Source of the DNA: a virus
Direction: 5' to 3' (one strand)
Virus record (IMG/VR): IMGVR_UViG_3300007345_000130
Span: 1 to 33,787 of that record
DNA: 33,787 nt
Below the pieces are notes generated by a model that did not search any database, was not told the DNA's origin, and saw only the letters and a list, made by a program, of their open reading frames with translations. Shown here in pieces: positions 1 through 8,769 of the stretch (its first letter is position 1; the number at the start of each line of letters is the position of its first letter). The translations under genes and the position numbers were made by a program.

Positions 1-1413
1 AACCCATAAACCTATGCCTAACGCCATCGTTAAATCGTCATTGTAACCATTAGCAGCTTGTGCTTTACCATTGTGCCATATAAACGTCATTAATTCATTG
101 ATCATACGTTTAGAACGAATCGTAACTGTTCGTTCTCTAAAGTATAAATCCAACTTGGATATTACCAATGGACGTGTTCTGGACGACATAGTAAAACCAG
201 CAGTCGCTCTTTTGTCTTTAGCATTCCATTTGTTAGTAAACTGATTGTCTAAATCAATATACTTCAAATCGTCTGTCATGTAAAATAAATTTTGATAACC
301 ACGATCGATTATCTGTTGAATAGCAGCCCATCCAATTGAACTGTTTTCCACTATCAATAAAGCATTATTCCATTCTGTAGCAACCTGAACCAACAAATTG
401 CCAAAGTCTTTTGTCTCGATCTTACCACGATATTCAGCAACCTGTGTGTTGCTTTCTACATCCAATACGTGAAACGTTGAATAATCCTCTCCATCCCCAC
501 GTGATACGTCAGCACACACAACATAATCTTTTGAAAAATTAGGATGTTCCCATCGCCAATAACAATTATCCATATATTCTTTGGATATTGGCTCTATTAC
601 ATAAGTGTCTTCATACCATTTTAAAGTTTCTAAGTCAATTACAGAGTTACCGGATGAAATAAAATCGCAGTCGCATTCCTGAGCAGCTCCCTTTTGACCA
701 AGCAATACATCCTGTTCATCACGCCAATTTTGGTCATATTCTGGATGTTTTGTCCAGTGTAATTTAATCGTATTAAATTTCTGAACACCTTCCTCGGATT
801 CTTTCCACATACGATAAAACCAATTACCCATACCATTCGGTGTAGATAAAACGATCGCGTTTCCTCCACCATGAGTCATTGCTGATTGAACAGATGTCCA
901 AATCTCGTCAATCTGATCAATGAAAGCAGCCTCATCGACCACCAATAAACTCAAAGCCTCAGAACGACCAGCATCACCACTAGCAGACACTGCCTTGATC
1001 TGTGACCCATTCGCTAAACGTAAACTCGTTCTGTTGTTCTCTACCTCCTTTTGACGCATCCATGAAGGTAAATTGTCGTTCATAAAACGAACCTTAGTTA
1101 CAAGGTTCTTAGCGACGTCCTGTTTAGTAGCAATTACAAGTATAGACTTGTCTTTATGAAATGTCATCAACCACATGCCATAACCAGCAGTCAACGTGGA
1201 TATTCCCATTTGACGACATTTTAAAATGATGTTTTTGGGATTGTCTCTAAACTCACGAACACATTCCTCTTGAAACGGAAATAACTTAAAGTCGATTGTT
1301 CCCTTACTTGGGTGTTGGATTTTACAATATTTTTTCATGAAGTATGCAGGATCAGCCGCACACTTTTTATACTCAGACTTTATTAATTCACGTAACTGTT
1401 TAACTTTGTTCAT
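1..1413 (-). CDS. 17: Terminase large subunit (gp17-like), 3' end cut by window edge
   Basis: This is the motor that packages DNA into the prohead: an N-terminal ATPase and a C-terminal RNase H-fold nuclease that cuts the concatemer. The window holds 471 codons and the frame is still open at base 1; T4 gp17 has 610 residues, so the C-terminus is missing. Visible motifs are a Walker A-like CRQMGIST (residues 66-73), Walker B LLVVDE with D160-E161, the coupling motif LSTPNG (189-194), the nuclease aspartate in CADVSRGDGEDY (D302), a glutamate in LLIVENSSIGW (E356), and the late acidic pair NDD (458-460). The N-terminus is about 95 residues shorter than in T4. The start at 1413 overlaps the end of the upstream gene by 14 bases and has no clear ribosome binding site, so translation is probably coupled. 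Confidence 0.95.
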   Translation of the reverse strand, partial: MNKVKQLRELIKSEYKKCAADPAYFMKKYCKIQHPSKGTIDFKLFPFQEECVREFRDNPKNIILKCRQMGISTLTAGYGMWLMTFHKDKSILVIATKQDVAKNLVTKVRFMNDNLPSWMRQKEVENNRTSLRLANGSQIKAVSASGDAGRSEALSLLVVDEAAFIDQIDEIWTSVQSAMTHGGGNAIVLSTPNGMGNWFYRMWKESEEGVQKFNTIKLHWTKHPEYDQNWRDEQDVLLGQKGAAQECDCDFISSGNSVIDLETLKWYEDTYVIEPISKEYMDNCYWRWEHPNFSKDYVVCADVSRGDGEDYSTFHVLDVESNTQVAEYRGKIETKDFGNLLVQVATEWNNALLIVENSSIGWAAIQQIIDRGYQNLFYMTDDLKYIDLDNQFTNKWNAKDKRATAGFTMSSRTRPLVISKLDLYFRERTVTIRSKRMINELMTFIWHNGKAQAANGYNDDLTMALGIGLWV

Positions 1414-1999
1414 CTATTTTTGCTAACTCAGAATCAATTCGCTCCAACGTGGATTTGCCTTCTTGAATGTCTTTTTGTAAATCTTCTTTAACCTTGTTCA
1501 AATCCAAACCACTCCAGCGCTCAAGATCACCAAACTCATTTACAAATTCAATTTTTTCATCCAAAACCGTTTTTTCAGCTTCCTCTAATTGATTTAACAT
1601 ATCAATCACATAGTCACGTTGTTTATTCAATACAAATTTTAATTCATATTGTTTGAACGTTCCATTGATACGTCTTTGTGTATCCAACTCAACAGTACAA
1701 TCGAAACACATTTTAGTGCTTCTATATGTTGAATTGTCGTATCTATGAGAAAAATCAATTTCCTTTTGGCATGCTGAACAACATGGGTTTGTGTCTTGTA
1801 AAGCGTTTATTACTTTTGGAATTGATTTTTTTCCATATGATGTCTTTTCCCATATCTTACCATCTTCATCGACCCATTGATCTCCGACTTTACGAGCACG
1901 TTCTTCTTGTGCTTTTTCTATTCCAGCAAAACTCACAGACGGTGGTCTAAAATTTTTACCGTCTACCCAATCATTTATAATTTGTAAATTTGAACTCAT
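1400..1999 (-). CDS. Zinc-finger/coiled-coil protein directly upstream of terminase
   Basis: A 199-residue protein with a four-cysteine zinc-binding pattern, C74-x2-C77 and C98-x2-C101, followed by a charged helical region (about 105-195) likely to form a coiled coil. Its stop overlaps the terminase start by 14 bases. In T4 the gene just ahead of gp17 encodes the small terminase subunit gp16, so this position makes a packaging role plausible, but I see no sequence proof and gp16 has no such zinc finger. Proteins with a similar Cys pattern followed by a GDxExW-like segment (here GDLERW, 157-162) are, to my recollection, found in other marine T4-like phages. A Shine-Dalgarno-like AGAGG precedes the ATG, and the start codon lies inside a perfect hairpin. 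Confidence 0.75.
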   Translation of the reverse strand: MSSNLQIINDWVDGKNFRPPSVSFAGIEKAQEERARKVGDQWVDEDGKIWEKTSYGKKSIPKVINALQDTNPCCSACQKEIDFSHRYDNSTYRSTKMCFDCTVELDTQRRINGTFKQYELKFVLNKQRDYVIDMLNQLEEAEKTVLDEKIEFVNEFGDLERWSGLDLNKVKEDLQKDIQEGKSTLERIDSELAKIDEQS

Positions 2000-2028
2000 A
2001 TATATAACCTCTGTAAGTTATATATATG
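1997..2028 (-). promoter_or_regulatory. Perfect 12-bp hairpin containing the start codon
   Basis: On the sense strand CATATATATAAC and GTTATATATATG are exact reverse complements separated by the 8-base loop TTACAGAG. The last three bases of the 3' arm are the ATG (1999-1997) of the zinc-finger gene. The Shine-Dalgarno-like AGAGG lies mainly in the loop. The stem is almost all A-T. The geometry is that of a translational switch or RNA thermometer controlling this gene and, through the 14-base overlap, the terminase. Confidence 0.6.
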
Positions 2029-2052
2029 AAAAAGTTTTAAAAAACTGTTTTT

Positions 2053-3345
2053 TTACATTTTCTTCTTTATTTTCTTTTCTTCCGTATCCGTGAATTGAGT
2101 ATATGGTTTTTTAGCAACAGTTGATGCTCCTGCGTTTAATTTTGTTTTTGGCATTTCTTCACAGGCAGAATCATCCATTGAACAGGTTCCGTTGTTCGAT
2201 TCTTTGTTATTTCCTTTTCCAATTCCACCATCCATCATCTTTATTTTTTCAGCACCATCAGTTGACATTCTTTTTTCAGCAGTCATAAATTCATCTAAAT
2301 TATTAACTGAATTTACCTTAGAGTCTACCTTTGACTTTCCTGATTTTTTCTTGGGATCTACTTCCGTGTATCCACGATTTATAGTTGGTTTGTTACCATC
2401 CAGTTTTGAATAGTCTCCTCCGGTTGGAACTTTCGTATCGTCTAAATCGGGAGTATCATCTTTAGTATCTTTAAATTCAGAAGTAGTGTTGTCATAATCT
2501 CTATCTTTAGCATGATCAAATGAACCTGCTTTTACATATTCATTATACAAATTCCCAATTTCTTTGAAAGATTCTTCTAATGATACAACATTAGACTCAA
2601 CAGGAACTTCACCGTATATTTTTATAGTATTTGCTTTAAATTGTAACTCAACATCTTCTACCGCAAAAACTTGGTCATCGTCAAATAATTCTTTAGCAAT
2701 TTCAAATCCTGTTATGGTAGCTCTATCTCTCGAAAATGACTTATATCCTTGTAAACTGGCAAATGGTGCCATGTCTCTAGTTCCTCCTTGAGTGTTAGCA
2801 GTTGGATTGTTTTCCAATAAGATTGATTTTAATTTACCCTTATTTTCAGTTATGAACTTTTTCTTTAAAAGGTTTGATTGAATTTTCGATCTGATTTTAT
2901 CTCTAACAGAATATTCCTCACATAATTTTCCGGAAACATCTACAAATGTATGTTCATCATCCAATGGAACATCCATGCTTCTTTCATCGCCGTCGATATA
3001 ATCAATTAAATCATATCCAATTTTATCCGCCATCATCTCATTACGATCTTCCCAATTCATATTGGTGTTATCACGTTGACCAATGAATGACTGTAACATA
3101 TCGGTAGGAACAACAGTTGATAGCGTTTGGATTGCTGGTATAGTAGATATTTTCAACATCCCACGAAGCATTTCACATTCGTCGATCTTCATGTGATTCT
3201 CAGTTTCGTCATCACAACCACAATTTCCACATTCTCCTAATGGATAGTTATCCTCATTTTTTGCAGCCGGTGTATCCATTGGCTCCAAATAAGTTTCTTC
3301 TAAAAAAGGTTTTACAATTGATTCTACTAGTTTGTCAACATTCAT
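2053..3345 (-). CDS. Unrecognised acidic protein, 430 residues
   Basis: I do not recognise this protein. It begins with a helical segment, has a tight cysteine cluster CGNCGCDD (C39, C42, C44) that could bind a metal, and has a long polar, charged second half rich in Asp, Lys, Ser and Asn that looks disordered (about 290-430), ending in a Lys-rich tail. The middle (about 190-280) looks folded. No signal peptide or membrane segment is seen. It sits between a fibre-like structural gene and the packaging genes, so a virion or head-assembly role is possible but only inferred from position. There is no Shine-Dalgarno sequence; a TATTTATA motif ends three bases before the ATG. Confidence 0.75.
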   Translation of the reverse strand: MNVDKLVESIVKPFLEETYLEPMDTPAAKNEDNYPLGECGNCGCDDETENHMKIDECEMLRGMLKISTIPAIQTLSTVVPTDMLQSFIGQRDNTNMNWEDRNEMMADKIGYDLIDYIDGDERSMDVPLDDEHTFVDVSGKLCEEYSVRDKIRSKIQSNLLKKKFITENKGKLKSILLENNPTANTQGGTRDMAPFASLQGYKSFSRDRATITGFEIAKELFDDDQVFAVEDVELQFKANTIKIYGEVPVESNVVSLEESFKEIGNLYNEYVKAGSFDHAKDRDYDNTTSEFKDTKDDTPDLDDTKVPTGGDYSKLDGNKPTINRGYTEVDPKKKSGKSKVDSKVNSVNNLDEFMTAEKRMSTDGAEKIKMMDGGIGKGNNKESNNGTCSMDDSACEEMPKTKLNAGASTVAKKPYTQFTDTEEKKIKKKM

Positions 3346-3348
3346 GTT

Positions 3349-3356
3349 TATAAATA
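3349..3356 (-). promoter_or_regulatory. TATTTATA motif (candidate late promoter), 3 nt before ATG
   Basis: The sense strand reads TATTTATAAACATG, so only AAC separates the motif from the start codon of the 430-residue protein. No ribosome binding site is present. This is one of ten copies in the window. Confidence 0.5.
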
Positions 3357-3360
3357 TAAA

Positions 3361-5553
3361 TTAAACTTCATTTCCGTCGCTTATGGATGATGGAACTCCA
3401 TTATTAATACGTAACTTAGGAGTAACTGAACCAGATACCCACAATCTATAATTTCCCATTTGAAATAAATTTCCTCCATTCCAAGCAGAAGTATATGTAA
3501 CGAAATCAGCAACTTCCGAATGAGAAGCACTTATAGCAACATCAGCATTAACTGCGTGTGAAGCACTTGTTGCTGAAACAGCGTTGGTTGCATTCGTAGC
3601 ATTAGTTGCGTTTGTGGCATTCGTAGCATTTGCTACTGTTCCGGTCACGTTTGTTCCTGCGACACTTCCAATGAAAGAATCAGCAGTTATATTGTTGCCG
3701 CTTAAATTCGGAAAATTGTTTATCCATGCTGGAATTCCTGTTAGATCTCCCCATGTAACATTTCCTGATAGTGAACCGGATTTTGCTAATGTATCTCCAT
3801 TTGGATCAAAAAACTTTACATCTTCCAACACAACAGGAACATTATTATGATCAACGTCGAATAGTTCCGCTCTAACTAAAAATCTTTCATTTGCAACACT
3901 AACGTCAAACGGAACTCTTACCGTTGTAATCTCGGGTGAAAAAGAGAACGCTTGATTTGGTTTTATGGAAATATCCGATGTTGTGAAATCTCCATATGAA
4001 GGTATCATAACCATCGTGCAATTCACATCTTCGTTTACAGTAAATGAGATTTTAAAATCTTTAAATGTATTTGTTAATCCGGATTCAAATTCAACTTTTC
4101 CTAAATTAATTCCAAATCCATCGTATGATGGTGACGTTGGATATCCCAGCATAGAACCCGTTAAATAAAATGTTAAATTAGATTTTGTTGATAAATTACT
4201 TCTTCCATCATACACTCGTCCGGATAAAATATATTCAACGTCTTTGTTGAATAACATAAAATTACTATCCCATGAACTTCCGCTTCTAATGTTCATTTCA
4301 GAATCAACAATAGGAACATACGTTTCATCTGTGGTAACTTCAGTGTTGTCTTTAGCAATAACATAAATTGATTTGTTTTTATTCTCACCAACCGCTCCGT
4401 TAAAACTCATACCATCGATTATATTAGAAGCATCATAATCCAATGAAGTTAATCCATTTTCATACCAATATTCGTCGATTTGGTCCTGATCAAAAGTAAA
4501 TCCTATATTTTCACGTTGTCTATCGCTTGTGATTTCATCAACTAATATTTCTTTTGATTCTAATAAACTATCGGCAATAATTTGACTGTCTACGTTTGAA
4601 TTAAAACTTTTTCTATAAATTTTAAAACGATATACGTTTCCTGTAAACGTTTTTAGGTTTTTTAATGTAACACGTGCCAGTGAAGTTTTGAAAATTTTAC
4701 CTGAAGACGCCGCTATAGACGTTCCTAACACAGGAGTATACTCAATGTTATATGTGGCTGATTTAAAAGACCTCACGATTCTCTGATCGTCTGTATTAGG
4801 ATATAATACGGGAGTTTTTACAATCAACGTGCTTTCATTTATAACATTTTTTATTTCAAGTGAACTTGTTGATGGAATCGCTGTGCCGTCTGCCAATGTT
4901 ATTCCAGTGAGAACTAACGTTTCCCCCTTCATTCTCGATAAAAATGGATTGCCGGATGATCGTATGACCTTATATTCAACCGGATTACGTAAATTGTCGT
5001 AATTTAAAAAGTTTGTTTTTGGTTGAGGAGCAACCGCTATGGAATATGAAGATCCTGATGCTGTAATAGTATCTGAATTAGCAAAAATGGACAGTTCCGA
5101 TACAAATGGTTCAACGATAACTTCCGGAGTTTTATAAAATCTAATTTTTGTCTTGTTTTGTTTAGATGAGTCTATGGTTAGATCAGCACTCCATCTAACC
5201 ACTTTATCTTCATTAGAAGTTCCAACTATATAAATTTTGCCATTTCCCTGTGGAACAAATGATTGTACGTGAATAGAAACTACTATAGAAACACCATCAC
5301 GAAATTTTACATTCTTTTTGCCGCGACCAACTTCAACATATAAAGGTTCACCCTCAATGTCTAACACCTCAACCTGTATAGAACTGCCTGGCTTCAATCG
5401 TTCGCTTCCTGCCAGAGAGATAGCATTTTTTCCACCAGTTAACACAGGATTAAAATCCTTAATCCCAAAAAATACAGAATCTAATTTAGTATCCTCTTCA
5501 TCAACTTGTAACTGACCTAAACCTAGTTTCTTACCTTTACGTAATATCGCCAT
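3361..5553 (-). CDS. Tail-fibre-like virion protein with NAT repeats
   Basis: A 730-residue protein that is probably an extended virion component. The first 600 residues are rich in beta-strand, Ser, Thr and Asn and look like a chain of Ig-like or fibronectin-like domains. At about 643-660 there is a run of Asn-Ala-Thr triplets (coded by 9-bp tandem repeats), followed by a regular Ala/Ser/His pattern (SATSASHAVNADV and relatives), typical of the trimeric rod of phage fibres. The C-terminus is a short globular end. The neighbours are the recombination nuclease upstream and an unknown protein downstream. The start has no Shine-Dalgarno sequence; a TATTTATT motif ends three bases before the ATG. 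The fibre assignment is from composition and repeats, not from a recognised receptor-binding domain. Confidence 0.75.
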   Translation of the reverse strand: MAILRKGKKLGLGQLQVDEEDTKLDSVFFGIKDFNPVLTGGKNAISLAGSERLKPGSSIQVEVLDIEGEPLYVEVGRGKKNVKFRDGVSIVVSIHVQSFVPQGNGKIYIVGTSNEDKVVRWSADLTIDSSKQNKTKIRFYKTPEVIVEPFVSELSIFANSDTITASGSSYSIAVAPQPKTNFLNYDNLRNPVEYKVIRSSGNPFLSRMKGETLVLTGITLADGTAIPSTSSLEIKNVINESTLIVKTPVLYPNTDDQRIVRSFKSATYNIEYTPVLGTSIAASSGKIFKTSLARVTLKNLKTFTGNVYRFKIYRKSFNSNVDSQIIADSLLESKEILVDEITSDRQRENIGFTFDQDQIDEYWYENGLTSLDYDASNIIDGMSFNGAVGENKNKSIYVIAKDNTEVTTDETYVPIVDSEMNIRSGSSWDSNFMLFNKDVEYILSGRVYDGRSNLSTKSNLTFYLTGSMLGYPTSPSYDGFGINLGKVEFESGLTNTFKDFKISFTVNEDVNCTMVMIPSYGDFTTSDISIKPNQAFSFSPEITTVRVPFDVSVANERFLVRAELFDVDHNNVPVVLEDVKFFDPNGDTLAKSGSLSGNVTWGDLTGIPAWINNFPNLSGNNITADSFIGSVAGTNVTGTVANATNATNATNATNATNAVSATSASHAVNADVAISASHSEVADFVTYTSAWNGGNLFQMGNYRLWVSGSVTPKLRINNGVPSSISDGNEV
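3585..3640 (-). repeat. 9-bp tandem repeats coding Asn-Ala-Thr
   Basis: About six imperfect 9-bp units of the type GCATTCGTA / GCATTAGTT / GCGTTTGTG (plus-strand reading) encode the NAT triplets of the fibre-like protein. Units differ mostly at codon third positions, so the repeat is kept at protein level. Boundaries are approximate. Confidence 0.7.
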
Positions 5554-5556
5554 GTC

Positions 5557-5564
5557 AATAAATA
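5557..5564 (-). promoter_or_regulatory. TATTTATT motif (candidate late promoter), 3 nt before ATG
   Basis: The sense strand reads TATTTATTGACATG. The motif overlaps the short gap after the fusion nuclease gene and lies three bases from the start of the fibre-like gene, which has no Shine-Dalgarno sequence. Confidence 0.5.
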
Positions 5565-5572
5565 TATATCAA

Positions 5573-8500
5573 TTATATATTATTGATTGAACTGAAACCT
5601 TCTGTTTTTTTAATTTCGATTAGAGAATCTGCTAAGTCTTTAGCCGAATCAATGTGGGTGATCATCAACACGAAATCAAATTGATCTTTTAAGAATGAAA
5701 ATAAAGCAGGCATCGACGCCATAGCATCAGCATCCAAAGTTCCTAACCCTTCATCCAAACATAAAAAATTAGTCTTTGGCATATTAGAAATGTTGGTTAA
5801 TGCTATTCTTAATGCTAAATTAGATATAAATCCTTCTTTACCACTTGTCAATTCTAATGCCCAAGTTCTTTCATCATATACGATATTTCCGTTTACGTTT
5901 TTACCATCTGTATCGATAGACACATTAAATTCGACAATCTGTGATAAAATGTTATTAGCCTCCGCTTCAATCGATGGAACTGATTTACGAATGATATCGT
6001 ATGGAACTCCATCACGATTGACGCATTCTAAGTATAAACGATATGATTCAAATTGAGATTCCAATTCTTCAAATTCACGAATTTCAGATTTACATTTTTT
6101 CCGTTCATTTTTCCACAAAGTTATATTTGAATTAGTTTCCATTATTTTATTCGTTGCTAATTCTATCTTACTGGATAATTCTTTTACTTGGGAATCCAAT
6201 TCTATGATATTCTTTTTTATTTTTTCGTTTACTTTTACAATTTCAATTGAGTCGTAGTATTTTTTCTTTTTATCTTCAAGATTCTCAATTTTGTTTTTTA
6301 ATGTAACTATATCATTTTCTTTTTGTTTTACATTATTATAACATTTATGAAATTCAGATTCATTTAAAGTTAAAATTTCTTTTAGTTTTTTATATTCATT
6401 GAATGTATGTGGAATATTTTCATTGTCTTCTAAATATTGATTAATTTCTTCCCGTTGAGATACCAGCAAGTCAGCATCAGGTTTTAAAGTTTGGAGTTCT
6501 TCTTTTGCTTTTATAGCATCTTGAACAAAAGCATTTTTCATGCAAAATTCACAATCTTCGTCATATTCATGAGTATCCAAAAACTTAACTTTTTCTATTT
6601 TATTTCTTATATTAACCTTCAAAACATCTATTTTGGAATTAACTTCTTTTAGGTTATCTATTTTTGAATTAAATTCCTCACATTTGTATTCGATGTTATT
6701 CTGAATGTGTGCTTCAATTTGACTTTCAATGATTTCATTATCACGTTTGAATTTAATACACTCTTCTTTTAAAGAATCGATGTCGATTGAATCTAATAAG
6801 TTTTTATTATTTTTTAACTGACTTTCAATTTTGTCAATATTTTCATCAACATCCTCTAATCTGACAATCATTGAATTTTGTCGTATTATATCTTCCATTA
6901 AAGACTCTTTATCGTCAACGATTGAATTTTTGACCTCAACCATCTTTGAATACTTTTCTTCAGCACATTCAATAAGCGAGTCGTATTCTTCTATATCAGA
7001 CTCAATTTCATCTTTATTGAATTTCTTAATCACGCCGTTGATTTCTTTACTTTCGTCGGAAGCTATCTGATTTAATCTATCAAATACAGTAATTCCAAGA
7101 AATCTAGCAATCAAATCCTTTCGTTCGGTCTGTGACTTCTCTGTAAAATTGCTATTATCTTTTTGTAAACTTAATGTCGTTAATACAAAATCATCATATT
7201 CTCCTAAAAACGATCTTATGATCTCATTCGTTGAACGTCTGCTTTCATCATTTAGATTTTCTCGCTCACCATCAATCATTCTCCAGAAATCAACATTTAC
7301 CGAAACCTTACCTTTTTTATCACGTTTAGCTGACCGTTCTATATAATAATCAACTCCGTTTAATTCAAAATTAAATTTAGCATGAAAACTCATTTTGCTT
7401 TCATTCATTACCTCAGAAGCCTTAAACGTCCGTTCACATTTATCCCAAATGCAAAAACACAAAGCACTCATTAATGAACTTTTTCCACTGGCATTTCCTG
7501 CGAAAATTCCATTTATACCTTCTAGTTTTGTAAAATCGATTGTATTATCTTCTCCATATGAAAACATATTACTAAATTCAAATTTTTTTGGAATCCATTG
7601 TATACAGGGTGATTTGTCTTCAGCTGATAATTTAGAATTTACGTCTTTATTTATTTCAAAAACGCCATCGACTATTTTTTTATGTAATTTAGGATATTTT
7701 GCATTCAAAAAGTCTTTTATCAAATCATTTTGGAATGTCACGTCATTCAATTTACTTAGTTGAACATCAGAAACCTCCCCACGTTTTATATCTTTTATTT
7801 TTTCACCACGAATATAAGATACTTCTTCCAAATCGGATAACTCTCCAATGTCAGATACCGCTGATTTAACATCCTTTTGTTCTGAATTATAACAACGGAT
7901 ACGAAGTCTTGCCTTTTTTGGAATCTTTTTTAAATCGGTTTCAATCTTACCTTCTTTGATATCCACCGTGAAATAACCGTAATCATTTTTTAAATTAAAA
8001 TGTTTATGTTCACGTTTTTTAACATCCCAAACACAATATCCATGTTTGTCTAAATTTTCACCGTGATTTTGTTGAACTAATGATCCAGGATATACAATCG
8101 CAGGTAAATCATTTTCTCCATCGAACTTTTGTAACGTCTGATATTTGTGAATGTCGCCTAATAACGCCATATCAAATCCATCGAACTTACGTATCGTAAC
8201 CATTTTGTTGCTTACTTCATACCCAATATCAGTCTTTGCAGCGTTCATTGGCCCATGCCATAAAGCAATAGTCGTATCCACTTTATCACGAAAGCTCTTT
8301 GGGATTTTATCAAATGTTATATATTTCTCAACGTCTTCAAATATACCAAAATGTGAAAATAAAATATTCTTACATTTATATAATCCATTTTCTCTAAGAT
8401 AATGAACGTGTTTGTTATTCAAAGCATCAACAACAGGACTGATAACGTCTAATCGTTTTGTATTGTTTAAATTACAATCATGGTTGCCTGGTATAACAAT

Positions 8501-8764
8501 AGTATCTGTTAAATTAGCACAATTAACAAACAAGTCTGTCATCTCTCTAACCAACTCAGGGCTAGTTTCTACCTTACTGTGTGCTATATCACCAGCAACG
8601 ACAATCAATGAATTTTTCGTTCCTTTGCGTTTTACTGCTTTATAAAACTTTTCAAATACCTCTCTATATTCTTCATGTCTAGTTACGTTACGAATATGAA
8701 CGTCTGCTATATGATAAATCTTTTCAATCTTTTCGTGTTGTATTTCGATATATTCTAAATCCAT
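5573..8764 (-). CDS. Fused gp47-gp46 (SbcD/Mre11 + SbcC/Rad50) recombination nuclease
   Basis: One 1063-residue chain holds both halves of the phage recombination exonuclease, which resects DNA ends for recombination-dependent replication. Residues 1-340 are an Mre11/gp47 metallophosphoesterase: DVH (21-23), GD (58-59), GNHD (93-96), SH (137-138), WHG (169-171) and GDIH (203-206). After a linker of about 50 residues the Rad50/gp46 ATPase begins: Walker A GNASGKSS (423-430), long coiled coils (about 575-730 and 750-905) around a zinc hook CEFC (738-741), the ABC signature around SGKEG (974-978), Walker B FLCLDE with D1004-E1005, D-loop GTLD (1008-1011) and switch histidine H1037. In T4 these are two genes of 339 and 560 residues. 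All motifs are intact and the frame is unbroken. The start follows the primase stop by five bases, without a Shine-Dalgarno sequence. Confidence 0.95.
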   Translation of the reverse strand: MDLEYIEIQHEKIEKIYHIADVHIRNVTRHEEYREVFEKFYKAVKRKGTKNSLIVVAGDIAHSKVETSPELVREMTDLFVNCANLTDTIVIPGNHDCNLNNTKRLDVISPVVDALNNKHVHYLRENGLYKCKNILFSHFGIFEDVEKYITFDKIPKSFRDKVDTTIALWHGPMNAAKTDIGYEVSNKMVTIRKFDGFDMALLGDIHKYQTLQKFDGENDLPAIVYPGSLVQQNHGENLDKHGYCVWDVKKREHKHFNLKNDYGYFTVDIKEGKIETDLKKIPKKARLRIRCYNSEQKDVKSAVSDIGELSDLEEVSYIRGEKIKDIKRGEVSDVQLSKLNDVTFQNDLIKDFLNAKYPKLHKKIVDGVFEINKDVNSKLSAEDKSPCIQWIPKKFEFSNMFSYGEDNTIDFTKLEGINGIFAGNASGKSSLMSALCFCIWDKCERTFKASEVMNESKMSFHAKFNFELNGVDYYIERSAKRDKKGKVSVNVDFWRMIDGERENLNDESRRSTNEIIRSFLGEYDDFVLTTLSLQKDNSNFTEKSQTERKDLIARFLGITVFDRLNQIASDESKEINGVIKKFNKDEIESDIEEYDSLIECAEEKYSKMVEVKNSIVDDKESLMEDIIRQNSMIVRLEDVDENIDKIESQLKNNKNLLDSIDIDSLKEECIKFKRDNEIIESQIEAHIQNNIEYKCEEFNSKIDNLKEVNSKIDVLKVNIRNKIEKVKFLDTHEYDEDCEFCMKNAFVQDAIKAKEELQTLKPDADLLVSQREEINQYLEDNENIPHTFNEYKKLKEILTLNESEFHKCYNNVKQKENDIVTLKNKIENLEDKKKKYYDSIEIVKVNEKIKKNIIELDSQVKELSSKIELATNKIMETNSNITLWKNERKKCKSEIREFEELESQFESYRLYLECVNRDGVPYDIIRKSVPSIEAEANNILSQIVEFNVSIDTDGKNVNGNIVYDERTWALELTSGKEGFISNLALRIALTNISNMPKTNFLCLDEGLGTLDADAMASMPALFSFLKDQFDFVLMITHIDSAKDLADSLIEIKKTEGFSSINNI

Positions 8765-8769
8765 TGTGT

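Noticed and set aside
2030-2052. AAAAAACAGTTTTTT palindrome as a terminator after the 430-residue gene
   Set aside because: The stem has no G-C pair apart from the loop edge, so a working terminator is unlikely.
3585-3640. Tandem repeats as a CRISPR array or phase-variable tract
   Set aside because: The 9-bp units are coding, in frame, and vary at third positions; there are no spacers and unit gain or loss would not shift the frame.
7395-7763. A 122-codon plus-strand open frame
   Set aside because: Antisense to the conserved linker and ATPase region of the fusion nuclease, with no recognisable protein features.
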